Below are positions 1-8,438 of a stretch of DNA of 64,000 bases, in pieces. Position 1 is the stretch's first letter. Each line of letters begins with the position of its first letter. Made by a program: the position numbers and the translations under genes. Origin of the DNA: Sporosarcina sp. ANT_H38 (GTDB lineage: Bacteria; Bacillota; Bacilli; Bacillales_A; Planococcaceae); contig NZ_VOBC01000001.1 in assembly GCF_008369195.1 (NCBI RefSeq), positions 806,001 to 870,000 on the forward strand, in the 5' to 3' direction. The notes under the pieces are model-generated. The model saw only the letters and a program-made list of their open reading frames with translations, did no database searches and was not told where the DNA came from.

Positions 1-1
1 A

Positions 2-115
2 GTGGATGCTAGTAAAAAGCCTATTAACCTGGAATGTTTAGTAGTTGATTCTGGTAAGCCAATAGACAGTTACATAGACAAGGTTGTTTTATATATTAAT
101 AATCACACGTGTTAA
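2..115 (+). CDS. 3' end of an unidentified protein (partial)
   Basis: The window opens inside an open frame that runs to TAA at 113-115 and gives 37 residues ending YINNHTC. It has no stop in that stretch and is followed directly by a strong hairpin, which fits the end of a transcription unit. The fragment is too short to assign to a family. The true start lies upstream of the window, so it could also be a chance frame; the hairpin six bases after the stop is the main argument for a real gene. Confidence 0.4.
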   Translation: MDASKKPINLECLVVDSGKPIDSYIDKVVLYINNHTC

Positions 116-120
116 TTAAC

Positions 121-172
121 TAGCGTCGCATGAATAATAACTGGAATTCCGGTTTTTATTCATGCGACGCTA
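121..172 (+). terminator. Long stem-loop, likely terminator
   Basis: A perfect 17-bp inverted repeat (TAGCGTCGCATGAATAA at 121-137 against 156-172) encloses an 18-nt loop that is itself partly palindromic (CTGGAATTCCGG). It sits just after the partial gene. The expected U-run is missing on the plus strand, so it could instead be a processing site or a bidirectional barrier. Confidence 0.5.
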
Positions 173-237
173 TTGGTGTACGATGTTTGAAAATTACATT
201 TTTTGTGCTAATCTTTATGTGAGAGGAGGCGTTGGGG

Positions 238-450
238 GTGAATAGAAACAAAATGAAAATGTCTGTGTTTATAATATGTATCTTTTTTATATTATCAACA
301 ACATTTTTTATGCTCTTCAATAATAACTCTAATTATCAAGCAAACAAACTTGAGATGACTAAATGCTTTGATAAGAAAGCGGGTATAAGCGTTGTCGTAG
401 AGAAAAAATTCTTGATATCCAATACTACTGTTTCTTGTGAAGAAAATTAA
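238..450 (+). CDS. Small single-pass membrane or secreted protein, unknown
   Basis: Encodes about 70 residues with a basic N-terminus (MNRNKMKM) followed by one hydrophobic segment (about residues 7-27) and a short polar tail with two cysteines, one near the middle and one at the C-terminus. The layout fits a signal-anchor or a small exported protein with a possible disulfide. I chose GTG 238 because GAGAGGAGG at 221-229 is then eight bases upstream; the TTG at 232 would be too close. A hairpin terminator follows at 460. I do not recognise the family, and no function is proposed. Confidence 0.6.
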   Translation: MNRNKMKMSVFIICIFFILSTTFFMLFNNNSNYQANKLEMTKCFDKKAGISVVVEKKFLISNTTVSCEEN

Positions 451-459
451 CTTGATTTT

Positions 460-482
460 AGACCTCTTTGTTGAGGTCTTTT
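460..482 (+). terminator. Rho-independent terminator
   Basis: AGACCTC, a 6-nt loop, GAGGTCT and a T-run (479-482), ten bases after the small membrane gene. Confidence 0.75.
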
Positions 483-571
483 ATGACGTACATCTCATTA
501 ACTCAATTGTCGTATTATTGGATTTTTGATATGTTCAATAACCGTCTAGTAAATAAATAGGAGTTGCTATT

Positions 572-1090
572 TTGAGGAAATTGAAAGTACATGTTGTACA
601 AGTACTGCCAAGAAAGATAATAGCTGCAGCGATTTCAGGTTCTATTTATGCAATACTTTTTGCACTGGTGAAATCGAACATCTATGAGAGTAATGGGCAT
701 TCGCCTTGGCAGTATGTAGAAATGATTGTAGTTACAACGATAGTATATATGCTATTCAGTTTTCCGGTCATTTTCCTATATGGATCGTTATCTTCTATAA
801 TAAGCGACTTACTTTCATCTGTTTTATCGAAAAATGGGTCTGTAAAGTTGGAGTTCTTGCTTTCATTACTTTTTCATTTGATTTTCGGATTACTATTGCT
901 TTGGACAAGTCTTCCTACGGCTATCATTTACTTTATAATAGACAGATATTTAAGGAAGAGAAAAATTCTGTATAAATGGAATGAAACTTATAAAATCCTA
1001 CTTATTCCAATCGGTTTATTCCTATTGTACGTAATGATTTTAGTAGTCGGAGATTTCACTGTGAACTGGAAGGACTATATGGTTTTTTGA
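572..1090 (+). CDS. Multi-pass membrane protein, unknown
   Basis: A 172-residue protein with four predicted hydrophobic segments (roughly residues 17-35, 48-78, 92-122 and 140-162) and short basic connecting loops such as RYLRKRK. It starts at TTG 572, with AGGAG at 559-563 eight bases upstream. No catalytic or binding motif is visible. It stands alone between a terminator and an acetyltransferase gene in the same direction, 44 bases away, so the two might be cotranscribed. I do not recognise the family. Confidence 0.65.
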   Translation: MRKLKVHVVQVLPRKIIAAAISGSIYAILFALVKSNIYESNGHSPWQYVEMIVVTTIVYMLFSFPVIFLYGSLSSIISDLLSSVLSKNGSVKLEFLLSLLFHLIFGLLLLWTSLPTAIIYFIIDRYLRKRKILYKWNETYKILLIPIGLFLLYVMILVVGDFTVNWKDYMVF

Positions 1091-1134
1091 TTCATTATCA
1101 TCGTTAATTCATTTGGAGAAATGAGGAATAAGTT

Positions 1135-1605
1135 ATGGTAGTTATGTTAGAAAAAGCAATTGAATCTGATGCGTACTCTATTTTTGATATTCAAGTAAAT
1201 GCATTTACACCTTTACTTGAAGTTTATAAGGATTACGATACTAATCCGGCGAATGAAACGATTGAAAAAATGAGAGCAAGGATAAACAATCCTTCGGGCG
1301 GATTTTATAAAATAATAGTCGATACTATCCTTGTTGGTGCTATTAATGTCTTATGTAAAGAGAATACTCAATTTTGGATCAGTCCACTATTTATTCTACC
1401 GGAATACCAGGGACAAGGAATAGCCCAAAAAGCAATAACACAAATAGAGAGAACTTTTCCTCAAGCAGCTAGTTGGGAACTAGCTACTGTAGCGGAAGAA
1501 AAACGTAATTGTTATTTATATGAAAAGATGGGCTTCGCAAAAACAGGTGAAATTAAGAGAATAAATGACATTATGACACTAGTTTATTATAAAAAGCTTG
1601 TATGA
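1135..1605 (+). CDS. GNAT-family N-acetyltransferase
   Basis: A 156-residue single-domain GNAT protein, a typical length for the family, expected to transfer an acetyl group from acetyl-CoA to an amine. The acetyl-CoA pyrophosphate loop is visible as LPEYQGQGIAQKAI (motif A, Q-x-x-G-x-A), preceded by the strand ISPLFILP, and the C-terminal strand LYEKMGFAKTG is the usual motif B. The start at ATG 1135 has GAGG eight bases upstream; a second ATG three codons later is possible. The substrate cannot be told from the sequence or the neighbours. Confidence 0.85.
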   Translation: MVVMLEKAIESDAYSIFDIQVNAFTPLLEVYKDYDTNPANETIEKMRARINNPSGGFYKIIVDTILVGAINVLCKENTQFWISPLFILPEYQGQGIAQKAITQIERTFPQAASWELATVAEEKRNCYLYEKMGFAKTGEIKRINDIMTLVYYKKLV

Positions 1606-1670
1606 AACTTGTATATTAACTTAGCTAACAGAAAATGATGGATGGGGTGGAGCTCATAGGAAGTTTAACG

Positions 1671-2009
1671 ATGAATATAGCACTGATCCTCATTTGTACG
1701 TTTTTCATTGCTAGTATTATTGCTATATTATCTTCTATAAAAAAAAATAACATTCGTAATAAACCTAGCAGTGCTGTTGTTATTGTGATTGCTTTACAAG
1801 TACTTGTCTTCATATTATTCTTTGCCAATATCTTAGCCAACCTACAGGAAGAAGTGGTTTCTATAATATGGTGGGGGATAGTTCTAGCTGGCTTTATTGT
1901 TAGCATAAAGGATTTTAAAAATAATTCTATGGCATCCACATTGTGTATTCTTTTAAGCATTTGTTTGGCTGCCCTGAAGCTACTGCTGTTTGCAATAACC
2001 TCAATGTAA
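1671..2009 (+). CDS. Four-helix small membrane protein, unknown
   Basis: About 112 residues, almost entirely hydrophobic, with four segments separated by short charged turns (SIKKNN, KDFKNNS). I place the start at ATG 1671 because AGGAAG at 1659 is well spaced; an in-frame ATG at 1635 would add 12 residues but lacks a ribosome binding site. No family is recognised. It is in the same direction as the acetyltransferase gene that ends 65 bases upstream. Confidence 0.55.
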   Translation: MNIALILICTFFIASIIAILSSIKKNNIRNKPSSAVVIVIALQVLVFILFFANILANLQEEVVSIIWWGIVLAGFIVSIKDFKNNSMASTLCILLSICLAALKLLLFAITSM

Positions 2010-2263
2010 AAAGGAATGGACTTGATTCCACTTCTCGTATCGTTAGTGTTTAGGGGATTCCTTTAATGAAGAGTGTGTATAATATCACGTTTGTTTATTA
2101 ACTAGATATATGTAATCGCTCCTAACTCGTTTAGTTGAGTTGTACTAATTTCAAAATAACAGAATAAATCCACTTGGGATGTTTGCCAAAAAAATAGATG
2201 AAATGTGTATTAATTTTTGACGTAGATCCACTGTGAAAAAAGAAGTAGTATAGGAGAGATATA
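2010..2263. other. Intergenic region before the beta-lactamase-like gene
   Basis: 254 bases with no credible gene. GGAATGGACTTGATTCC and a later GATTCCTTT near 2056 can pair with the AAAGGAAT at the start of the region, a weak terminator for the upstream membrane gene. The rest is AT-rich leader. Confidence 0.4.
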
Positions 2264-3286
2264 ATGAAAACCAATATTGTGGATCATATTACAGATGTTA
2301 TGATTGAAAATGACTTTTCTGGAACAGTTCTTGTCAAAAATGACAAAAAAACTTTGACAGTGAAAAGTTATGGTTACGCAAATCGTTCAGAACAAATTTT
2401 AAACAGTCTCGATACACGATTTGGAATAGCATCGGGTTGTAAACTCTTTACAGCAATAGCAATTTGTCAACTTGTAGAGAAGGGGCTACTGTCTTTTGAT
2501 ACAAAGTTAAAAGATTGTCTTAATGATTCTTTTCCTTTCTTTGATAAGGAAATAACAATACATCACCTATTAACACATACAGCGGGAATACCTGATTACT
2601 TTGACGAGGAGTTAATGGATGACTTTGAAGAGTTATGGATTAAGAACCCAATGTATCACATAAGAAATTTAACGGATTTCTTACCACTATTTCAGAATCA
2701 ACCAATGAAATTACAAGTAGGTGAAAGATTTCATTATAATAATGCTGGATATATTTTACTTGGACTAATTATAGAGCAAACAAGCCAGATTAAATTCGCT
2801 GATTACATTAAGGAGAATATTTTCAAAAAATCTGGAATGGCTGACTCGGGTTATTTTGAATTCGATTCTTTACCACCAGGAACAGCACTTGGTTATATTG
2901 ACTTCCCTAATGGTACTTGGAAGACGAACATTTACTCATTGCCTGCAAAAGGTGGTGCAGATGGTGGAGCATTCGTTACCGTGAACGAGATGGATAATTT
3001 ATGGGATGCGTTCATAAATAACCAATTATTAAATGGGAAATATACTCAGCAGCTACTTACTCCGTATATTAACACTAATGATGATAGTAGTTTTTATGGT
3101 TATGGCGTATGGATTGAGAAGAATGAGAATGAGATTTTCAAATATCACATAATGGGATATGACCCTGGAGTTAGTTTTCATTCTGCTTTTTATCCTAAGT
3201 CCTTAACTAAGGTGATAATATGTTCAAACAAGTCGGACGGAGCTTATGGCATTATGAAAGAAATTGAGAAAGAAATATTAAAATAA
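2264..3286 (+). CDS. Serine hydrolase, beta-lactamase / class C PBP-like
   Basis: A 340-residue protein of the beta-lactamase-related (ABC/PBP4*-like) family; members are D-aminopeptidases, esterases or peptidases rather than true antibiotic resistance enzymes. The catalytic SxxK motif is SGCK (S57, K60), the YxN motif is YNN (158-160), and HLLTHTAGIPDYF is the family signature. There is no signal peptide, so the enzyme should be cytosolic, unlike secreted beta-lactamases. The start at ATG 2264 has AGGAGAG upstream. It is a single-gene unit, flanked by hairpins downstream. A drug-modifying role is not supported by the context. Confidence 0.8.
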   Translation: MKTNIVDHITDVMIENDFSGTVLVKNDKKTLTVKSYGYANRSEQILNSLDTRFGIASGCKLFTAIAICQLVEKGLLSFDTKLKDCLNDSFPFFDKEITIHHLLTHTAGIPDYFDEELMDDFEELWIKNPMYHIRNLTDFLPLFQNQPMKLQVGERFHYNNAGYILLGLIIEQTSQIKFADYIKENIFKKSGMADSGYFEFDSLPPGTALGYIDFPNGTWKTNIYSLPAKGGADGGAFVTVNEMDNLWDAFINNQLLNGKYTQQLLTPYINTNDDSSFYGYGVWIEKNENEIFKYHIMGYDPGVSFHSAFYPKSLTKVIICSNKSDGAYGIMKEIEKEILK

Positions 3287-3436
3287 TAATCAATTAAATA
3301 ATGATACACTAAACTAAGATGAACAGATAAAATAAAGTTTTTTAAACTAAACATACAGGAGCGTGTAAAGGCGACACATGTTTTCTATCATTCAATTGTT
3401 GAAATAAGTAAGATTTTTTGGGGCTTTTAATTTAAC

Positions 3437-3486
3437 GCATTTTAAAGACCGCTAATTCATATGCGAATTAGTGGTCTTTAAAATGC
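3437..3486. repeat. 22-bp near-perfect inverted repeat
   Basis: GCATTTTAAAGACCGCTAAT (start of the arm at 3437-3458) pairs with 3465-3486 across a 6-nt loop, with a single mismatch. It lies between two convergent genes and is directly followed by another hairpin. Too long and lacking a U-run for a standard terminator; it could be a small repeat element or a bidirectional transcription barrier. Confidence 0.6.
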
Positions 3487-3491
3487 ATTGT

Positions 3492-3535
3492 ACCACTTAA
3501 CTGAAAGGGTTATAAATCGTCTAAGTGGTGTTTTT
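3492..3535 (+). terminator. Terminator-like hairpin
   Basis: ACCACTTA (3492-3499) pairs with TAAGTGGT (3522-3529) and is followed by GTTTTT, placing a rho-independent terminator on the plus strand about 200 bases after the hydrolase gene. Confidence 0.5.
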
Positions 3536-3590
3536 ACATTGTGGTAGTAGATTGTACCTGATGTGGTCTATTTCTTTAAATTACAATCCG

Positions 3591-4133
3591 TCAGTCAACG
3601 AGGATATCCGCTTTTCGTAATGCTTCTTCTGCATTTTTTATATGTACTTCATTGTCCGCCAAAATCGTATGAAGATGGATACCGCCTTCGGTCAGATTCG
3701 ACAAGTAAATGGCATCGGCCTCTTTGATTCGTGTGATGAATTCTTTTACTTCATTTCGATTAGAAACCATAATTGAAGCGCTGAGATCACCATATACAGG
3801 ATGCTCGATTTTGACATCTTTCACTGTGACTCCATTATCGACAAGGATATTCAGTTCTTCCATTGTCTGATCAGGTGAATGTTTGCAAACAATCGTTTTT
3901 TCGATTCTTCCCGGTGCCGTCTGTATCGGCATATAAATGTATCCTTGGCTTGTAGCAACAATTGGTTCATTTTTTGCCTTTAGCAGGGTAATATCTCCGA
4001 CAATCACCTGGCGGCTTACATTTGTCATTTCTCCGAGTACTCTTCCCGTTATAGGTTTTTCGGACGCTTGTAACGTGTCGACGATAAATCGGCGGCGTTC
4101 TTCCCCAAGGATTTTTTCGTTCTCATTCATCAT
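3591..4133 (-). CDS. niaR: NiaR transcriptional repressor of NAD biosynthesis
   Basis: A 180-residue protein matching the NiaR (YrxA) family, which represses de novo NAD synthesis and niacin uptake genes when niacin is available. An N-terminal HTH_11 winged helix (about 10-65; core GEMTNVSRQVIVGDI) is followed by the C-terminal 3H domain, named for its conserved histidines, seen here in CKHSP, IEHPVYG and GGIHLHT. The ribosome binding site GAGGTGG precedes the ATG pair at 4133/4130. It is monocistronic here; no nad genes are in the window, so its targets lie elsewhere. Strong family match. Confidence 0.92.
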   Translation of the reverse strand: MMNENEKILGEERRRFIVDTLQASEKPITGRVLGEMTNVSRQVIVGDITLLKAKNEPIVATSQGYIYMPIQTAPGRIEKTIVCKHSPDQTMEELNILVDNGVTVKDVKIEHPVYGDLSASIMVSNRNEVKEFITRIKEADAIYLSNLTEGGIHLHTILADNEVHIKNAEEALRKADILVD

Positions 4134-4215
4134 AAAACCACCTCACATAGCCATTTTACCATATTTCACGACTGAATCGCTGTACTTTAATTTGATGTGC
4201 TACTTTGAAAAGGGA

Positions 4216-4294
4216 AGCGGGTTTACGCGGGGAATTTGGAGATTCGCGGGTATTTTCTTGGAAACGCGGGTAAATCCGTAAAACCGCGGGTAAA
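4216..4294 (+). repeat. Tandem CGCGGGTA repeats, ~20-nt period
   Basis: The octamer CGCGGGTA or close variants starts at 4226, 4245, 4265 and 4285, with a partial copy at 4216. The spacing is 19-20 bases, with variable sequence between. The same motif with the same period recurs at 5458-5529 and 9702-9729, always between genes. Confidence 0.8.
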
Positions 4295-4410
4295 TCACAT
4301 ATACCAGAGAATTCACTCCAAACTGAAACGAACAAATGAGTAAATAAAGGACTTTCCCGTCGAATGAGGAAGTAATTAAGCAGCCAGGTAAATAGTGGAG
4401 GAGTGAAGGA

Positions 4411-5448
4411 TTGATTATTAAAACGCGAGAAAAGTCAGACTCTATAGTGGCATTACATTCAATTTTAAGGAGGATACCAAGTAAATTAATATCACATGAA
4501 TTGATTTTGAATCAACTATCTCCATTGGAAGCTGGATTCTCTGGTGAAATGAAAGTAGATTGGTACTTGAAGGAACTAAATCTATCTTCGAACTTTTTTA
4601 TTCTCCAAGATTTAATCATTCCCCGCTTACATTCGACTCTGCAACTAGACACCGTCCTCGTTACACCCAAATTTATTTGTATTTTGGAAATTAAAAATAT
4701 GACTGGTGAATTTTATTTTGATTCCGAAGAGTATCAATTTTATCGGATAAAAAAAGAGGGGGTAAAAGAGCCGCAACGAAGTCCCGAAATTCAATTGCGA
4801 CGTGCAGTTCGCACACTTCGACCTATACTACAACAAGCACAAATTGAACTTCCTATTGTTGGTATTATTGTTTTTGCAAGCAGATCGGGTTTAATCGTCG
4901 AAAAACCAAAACATTTCTCAGCAGTTTTACTTGATCGATTAAATGAACATATAGAAGCTATTGATAAATCTATGGACAATCGTTTAACGTATGATGAAAT
5001 GAATCAATTGGCTCAGCGTTTGCTTTCACTGCACCAACATGAAAAATTCAATTGCGTGTTCCAACGACATGGCATGAAAAAAAGCTGGGTAACGCCAGGT
5101 GTGATATGCCCAATATGCAAAAATAGTACTATGCAACGCCTAAACGCGAGGTGGTTGTGTCATTCATGTAAAAGTAATTCTAATGATGCACATTTAATTA
5201 CACTCCAAGAATATCGGGTGCTGTTTGATAAAGATATAAGCAATCGTGAGGCGAGTTGGTTTTTAAGTATACCTTCATCAGATACAACAAGGCGATTATT
5301 AATAAAAGCAGGTTTCCCATATACGGGATCTTTCAAAGATAGGATATATCAAGTTCCTAAGGAGGCAAGTCTCGTTAATCAAATTTTATTGGAGGACAGT
5401 TATCGAACATTTAAGAGAGCACCAACACAAATTTCTCCTTTGGAATAA
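4411..5448 (+). CDS. NERD-domain protein with C-terminal zinc ribbon
   Basis: A 345-residue protein. The N-terminal half (about 40-165) is a nuclease-related NERD domain: GFSGEMKVDWYL, then LDTVLVTPKFICILEIKNMTG, whose D...E-x-K pattern matches the restriction-endonuclease-like active site. A CxxC...CxxC zinc ribbon (CPICKN ... CHSC) follows at about 235-255, and the C-terminus is a helical region of unknown type. NERD proteins are widespread in Bacillales and their function is mostly untested. It starts at TTG 4411 with GGAGGAG upstream. It is flanked on both sides by the CGCGGGTA repeats. Confidence 0.85.
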   Translation: MIIKTREKSDSIVALHSILRRIPSKLISHELILNQLSPLEAGFSGEMKVDWYLKELNLSSNFFILQDLIIPRLHSTLQLDTVLVTPKFICILEIKNMTGEFYFDSEEYQFYRIKKEGVKEPQRSPEIQLRRAVRTLRPILQQAQIELPIVGIIVFASRSGLIVEKPKHFSAVLLDRLNEHIEAIDKSMDNRLTYDEMNQLAQRLLSLHQHEKFNCVFQRHGMKKSWVTPGVICPICKNSTMQRLNARWLCHSCKSNSNDAHLITLQEYRVLFDKDISNREASWFLSIPSSDTTRRLLIKAGFPYTGSFKDRIYQVPKEASLVNQILLEDSYRTFKRAPTQISPLE

Positions 5449-5457
5449 ATAGTGAAA

Positions 5458-5529
5458 CGCGGGTATTACCATGAAAGTCGCGGGTAAACCGATTGAAGTC
5501 GCGGGTAAAGCCCGAAAAACGCGGGTAAA
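5458..5529 (+). repeat. Tandem CGCGGGTA repeats, 20-21-nt period
   Basis: Four copies of CGCGGGTA(AA) start at 5458, 5479, 5500 and 5520, beginning ten bases after the stop of the NERD gene. Intervening bases differ. See the matching arrays at 4216 and 9702. Confidence 0.85.
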
Positions 5530-5635
5530 TCACTGCACTGCGTTAAGAACTCAGTGCATAAATTGGATTCCCCAAACGTGTATGGTAAGTTAGTAATCGT
5601 GATGATAGTATTTCGGGGAAAAGAGGAGACTTGAA

Positions 5636-6748
5636 ATGATTATAAAAGAAATTAACATTCGAAAAATGAAAATGACAATGAAGACTCCTTTTGTAACGGG
5701 CTTGGGTACTTTTCAAGAAAAGGACTTCTTGATTTTGGAAGTGAGAGATGAGCAAGGCAATACTGGGTGGGGGGAGTCCGTGGCATTCTCTACGCCTTGG
5801 TACACTGAAGAGACACTTGGAACGAATCTACATATGATCAACGACTTTCTGATTCCTATCGTTTTGGGAAAGGAAATCGGACATCCCGACGAGGTAAGTA
5901 AATTATTTGCCGCAATTCGTAAAAATAATATGGCGAAATCAGCTATTGAAGGTGCGATTTGGGATCTTTACGCAAAGCGCAATAAAATGACGTTGGCACA
6001 TGCACTAGGTGGCAAACAGGACAAAATCGAAGTTGGCATCAGCATCGGGATCCATGAAAATGTGGCTGATCTAGTTGAAACCGTACGAGGCTTTATCAAC
6101 GAAGGCTACAAACGTATAAAAGTTAAAATCAAACCAGGTCATGACATTGAAGTGCTGCGTGAACTTCGAAAAAAATTCCCGGACGTTCCTCTAATGGCAG
6201 ATGCTAACTCGGCCTATACTCTTGAAGACATCGAACTTCTTAAACAGCTAGATGAATTCAATTTGACAATGATTGAACAACCACTCGCTTCAGACGATAT
6301 TATTGACCATGCTAAATTACAAAAAGAATTGAAAACACCTATCTGTCTGGATGAAAGTATTCTTTCACTTGAAGATACGCGAAAAGCAATTGAACTCGGT
6401 AGTACGAAAGTTATAAACGTTAAAATCGGTCGCGTTGGTGGCTTAACAGAAGCGAAGAAAATCCATGATTACTGCATGGCGAAAAATATCCCTGTTTGGT
6501 GTGGCGGCATGCTTGAATCGGGAATTGGGCGTGCGCATAATATTGCATTGACGACCCTTCCGAATTTCATTCTCCCCGGCGACACAGCTGGATCTTCCCG
6601 CTACTGGGAACAAGATATTATCAGCCCGGAAGTCATCGTGAATGACGGCTATATCACCGTTCCAACCGCGTATGGTATTGGGTATGAGCCGAATATAGAA
6701 GCTATGGATTCATACACTGTAGAACATACGCAGTTTAAAGCTAATTGA
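5636..6748 (+). CDS. menC: o-Succinylbenzoate synthase / N-acylamino acid racemase
   Basis: A 370-residue enolase-superfamily enzyme of the MenC type 2 / NAAAR group. These proteins make o-succinylbenzoate in menaquinone synthesis and often racemise N-acylamino acids as well. The catalytic KxK motif is in KVKIK (162-166), the metal ligands are the D of MADANS, the E of MIEQPL and the D of CLDESI, and the second catalytic lysine is in [10 protein letters not shown]. The start has GAGGAG eight bases upstream. No other men gene is adjacent, so a pure racemase role (for example N-succinyl amino acids) is as likely as a menaquinone role. Confidence 0.85.
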   Translation: MIIKEINIRKMKMTMKTPFVTGLGTFQEKDFLILEVRDEQGNTGWGESVAFSTPWYTEETLGTNLHMINDFLIPIVLGKEIGHPDEVSKLFAAIRKNNMAKSAIEGAIWDLYAKRNKMTLAHALGGKQDKIEVGISIGIHENVADLVETVRGFINEGYKRIKVKIKPGHDIEVLRELRKKFPDVPLMADANSAYTLEDIELLKQLDEFNLTMIEQPLASDDIIDHAKLQKELKTPICLDESILSLEDTRKAIELGSTKVINVKIGRVGGLTEAKKIHDYCMAKNIPVWCGGMLESGIGRAHNIALTTLPNFILPGDTAGSSRYWEQDIISPEVIVNDGYITVPTAYGIGYEPNIEAMDSYTVEHTQFKAN

Positions 6749-6893
6749 TAGAAAATAGACTATTTCAAGAAGGTATTTTTCGACATTGAAAACTGGGAAA
6801 TGGTATTGTTTCTCGTTACTTCAGTAGGGGTAACAGTGTTATTTATTGTCCGTTCGTACCGTCTGAAGTAAAAGTAGTTCCCTCATTATAAAC

Positions 6894-6921
6894 TTGACAA
6901 TTAAATCTTCTGTTGTATGAT
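6894..6921 (+). promoter_or_regulatory. Sigma-A promoter of the proBA T-box leader
   Basis: TTGACA at 6894-6899 and TATGAT at 6916-6921, separated by 16 bases. Transcription would start near 6928, giving a leader of about 285 bases before proB. Confidence 0.7.
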
Positions 6922-6927
6922 TGTTTA

Positions 6928-7178
6928 TAATATTCTAAAACTTGAACGATGATGAAGGATTATTATGCGTTTAGAAGTTGTGAAAGAGAGCGGAATTTAT
7001 CAGCTGGAAGATTCCGTCACGACAATCGCAGAACCTACCTTCGTAGTCTTATGCAAACATAGGCGCGACCCTCGGCGTTATGAGGATAAGTGGGATGTGT
7101 TCACATGCATCCAATTATGGTGGTACCGCGGAAGCTAAGCTCTTTCGTCCTTAATAGTAGGACGAGTGGGCTTTTTTT
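6928..7178 (+). promoter_or_regulatory. T-box riboswitch, probably proline-specific
   Basis: A typical T-box leader. The conserved T-box sequence AATTATGGTGGTACCGCG is at 7113-7130, and the alternative terminator follows (CGTCCT 7146-7151 with AGGACG 7159-7164, outer AAGCTC/GGGCTT, T-run 7172-7178). Uncharged tRNA binding would favour the antiterminator and switch on proB-proA. The likely specifier is the proline codon CCT at 7034-7036 in GAACCTACC, on the 3' side of stem I; this is inferred from position and from the genes controlled. Confidence 0.92.
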
Positions 7179-7211
7179 GTTTTCCGCCACAAGAAGAAAT
7201 GGGGTATTGGG

Positions 7212-8312
7212 ATGAAAAAACAGCGGATTGTCGTAAAGATAGGAAGCAGTTCTTTAACAAATGTTAAAGGTGAAATCGATCAAGCTAAATTCAATGATCA
7301 TATTGAAGCGCTTGCCATACTGCGTAAAGCTGGGCATGAAGTGATTCTTGTTTCTTCTGGTGCAGTGGCGGCTGGGTTTGCAGGGCTAGGCTATTCATCA
7401 CGACCAATAACGATCAAAGGGAAACAGGCGGCTGCGGCGGTGGGCCAGGGATTGTTAATGCAATCATATATTGAAAAGTTTAGTGCTCATGGAATCGTGC
7501 CAGCTCAGATTTTATTGACAAGAATCGATTTTTCGAATCGAGAGCGCTATAGGAATGCATTTGCGACGATGACGGAACTATTGGAACGGGGCATCTTGCC
7601 CATTATTAATGAAAATGATACCGTCTCTGTTGAAGAACTTACTTTCGGTGACAATGATATGCTATCAGCGCTTGTCAGCGGCATTCTACATGCAGACCAG
7701 CTTATTATTTTAACGGATATTAATGGTCTTTATGAATCAAATCCACGCAAATATCCATTAGCAAAACGACTTGATTTTCTTGAACAGATTACAGATGACT
7801 TACTAAAAGGAGCTGAAAATACGGGATCCAAAGTCGGAACTGGAGGCATGAAGTCAAAACTACTTGCTGCCAAAACTGCAACATCACTTGGCGTCTCCGT
7901 TTTCATTGGGACCGGAGAAGGTTCGCATAAACTGCTGACGATTTTACAGGGCGGAGGGGACGGCACCTATATTTCCAATCCGGTTACCGCGAAGATTAAA
8001 ACGAGTAGACAGTGGATCGTGTTGCATTCCGAATCGACAGGCAAACTATACGTGGATCAAGGGGCGGAAGAGGCCATTTTATATAACGGAAAAAGCCTAT
8101 TACCTGCCGGTGTTGTTAATGTAAAGGGGGACTTTCACAAAGGCGAGGTCGTTGAAGTGTTTGGCATCAATGGGATTTTAGGAAAAGGGGAAGTCAGCTA
8201 TTCGTCGGATGAATTAAGAAACAAGATTGAAAATCGAAACAAGGAAAAAATTGAGGAGTTATTTTCATCGACCATTGAAGTCATTCACCGGGACCGCTGG
8301 GCACAATTTTAA
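7212..8312 (+). CDS. proB: Glutamate 5-kinase
   Basis: A 366-residue enzyme for the first step of proline synthesis: glutamate + ATP to gamma-glutamyl phosphate. The amino-acid kinase domain (1-255) shows the N-terminal VVKIGSSSLT loop, VSSGAVAAGF, and the substrate segment INENDTVS; SKVGTGGMKSK is the conserved nucleotide-side motif. A PUA domain (about 275-355) completes the usual long form. It sits downstream of the T-box and before proA, with a 126-base gap. Proline feedback inhibition at the kinase domain is known for the family. Confidence 0.95.
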   Translation: MKKQRIVVKIGSSSLTNVKGEIDQAKFNDHIEALAILRKAGHEVILVSSGAVAAGFAGLGYSSRPITIKGKQAAAAVGQGLLMQSYIEKFSAHGIVPAQILLTRIDFSNRERYRNAFATMTELLERGILPIINENDTVSVEELTFGDNDMLSALVSGILHADQLIILTDINGLYESNPRKYPLAKRLDFLEQITDDLLKGAENTGSKVGTGGMKSKLLAAKTATSLGVSVFIGTGEGSHKLLTILQGGGDGTYISNPVTAKIKTSRQWIVLHSESTGKLYVDQGAEEAILYNGKSLLPAGVVNVKGDFHKGEVVEVFGINGILGKGEVSYSSDELRNKIENRNKEKIEELFSSTIEVIHRDRWAQF

Positions 8313-8438
8313 CTTTACTCAGCAGTAGCACCTCATCAATAAGTAGCGGGGTGAAACATAAAGTGTGCATACAATGCAGTGGGGTTCAAAATCTGGACGC
8401 AAATACGCTGAGGCACATTTGATAAAGGGGGATTTAGA

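Noticed and set aside
1625..1960. Minus-strand frame opposite the small membrane protein
   Set aside because: Antisense to a hydrophobic coding frame with a better start; no family match.
2264..3286. Antibiotic-resistance beta-lactamase
   Set aside because: No signal peptide and only general family motifs; a peptidase or esterase role is more likely.
6800..6871. 23-residue hydrophobic peptide upstream of the proBA promoter
   Set aside because: No ribosome binding site before ATG 6800; too short to support without expression data.
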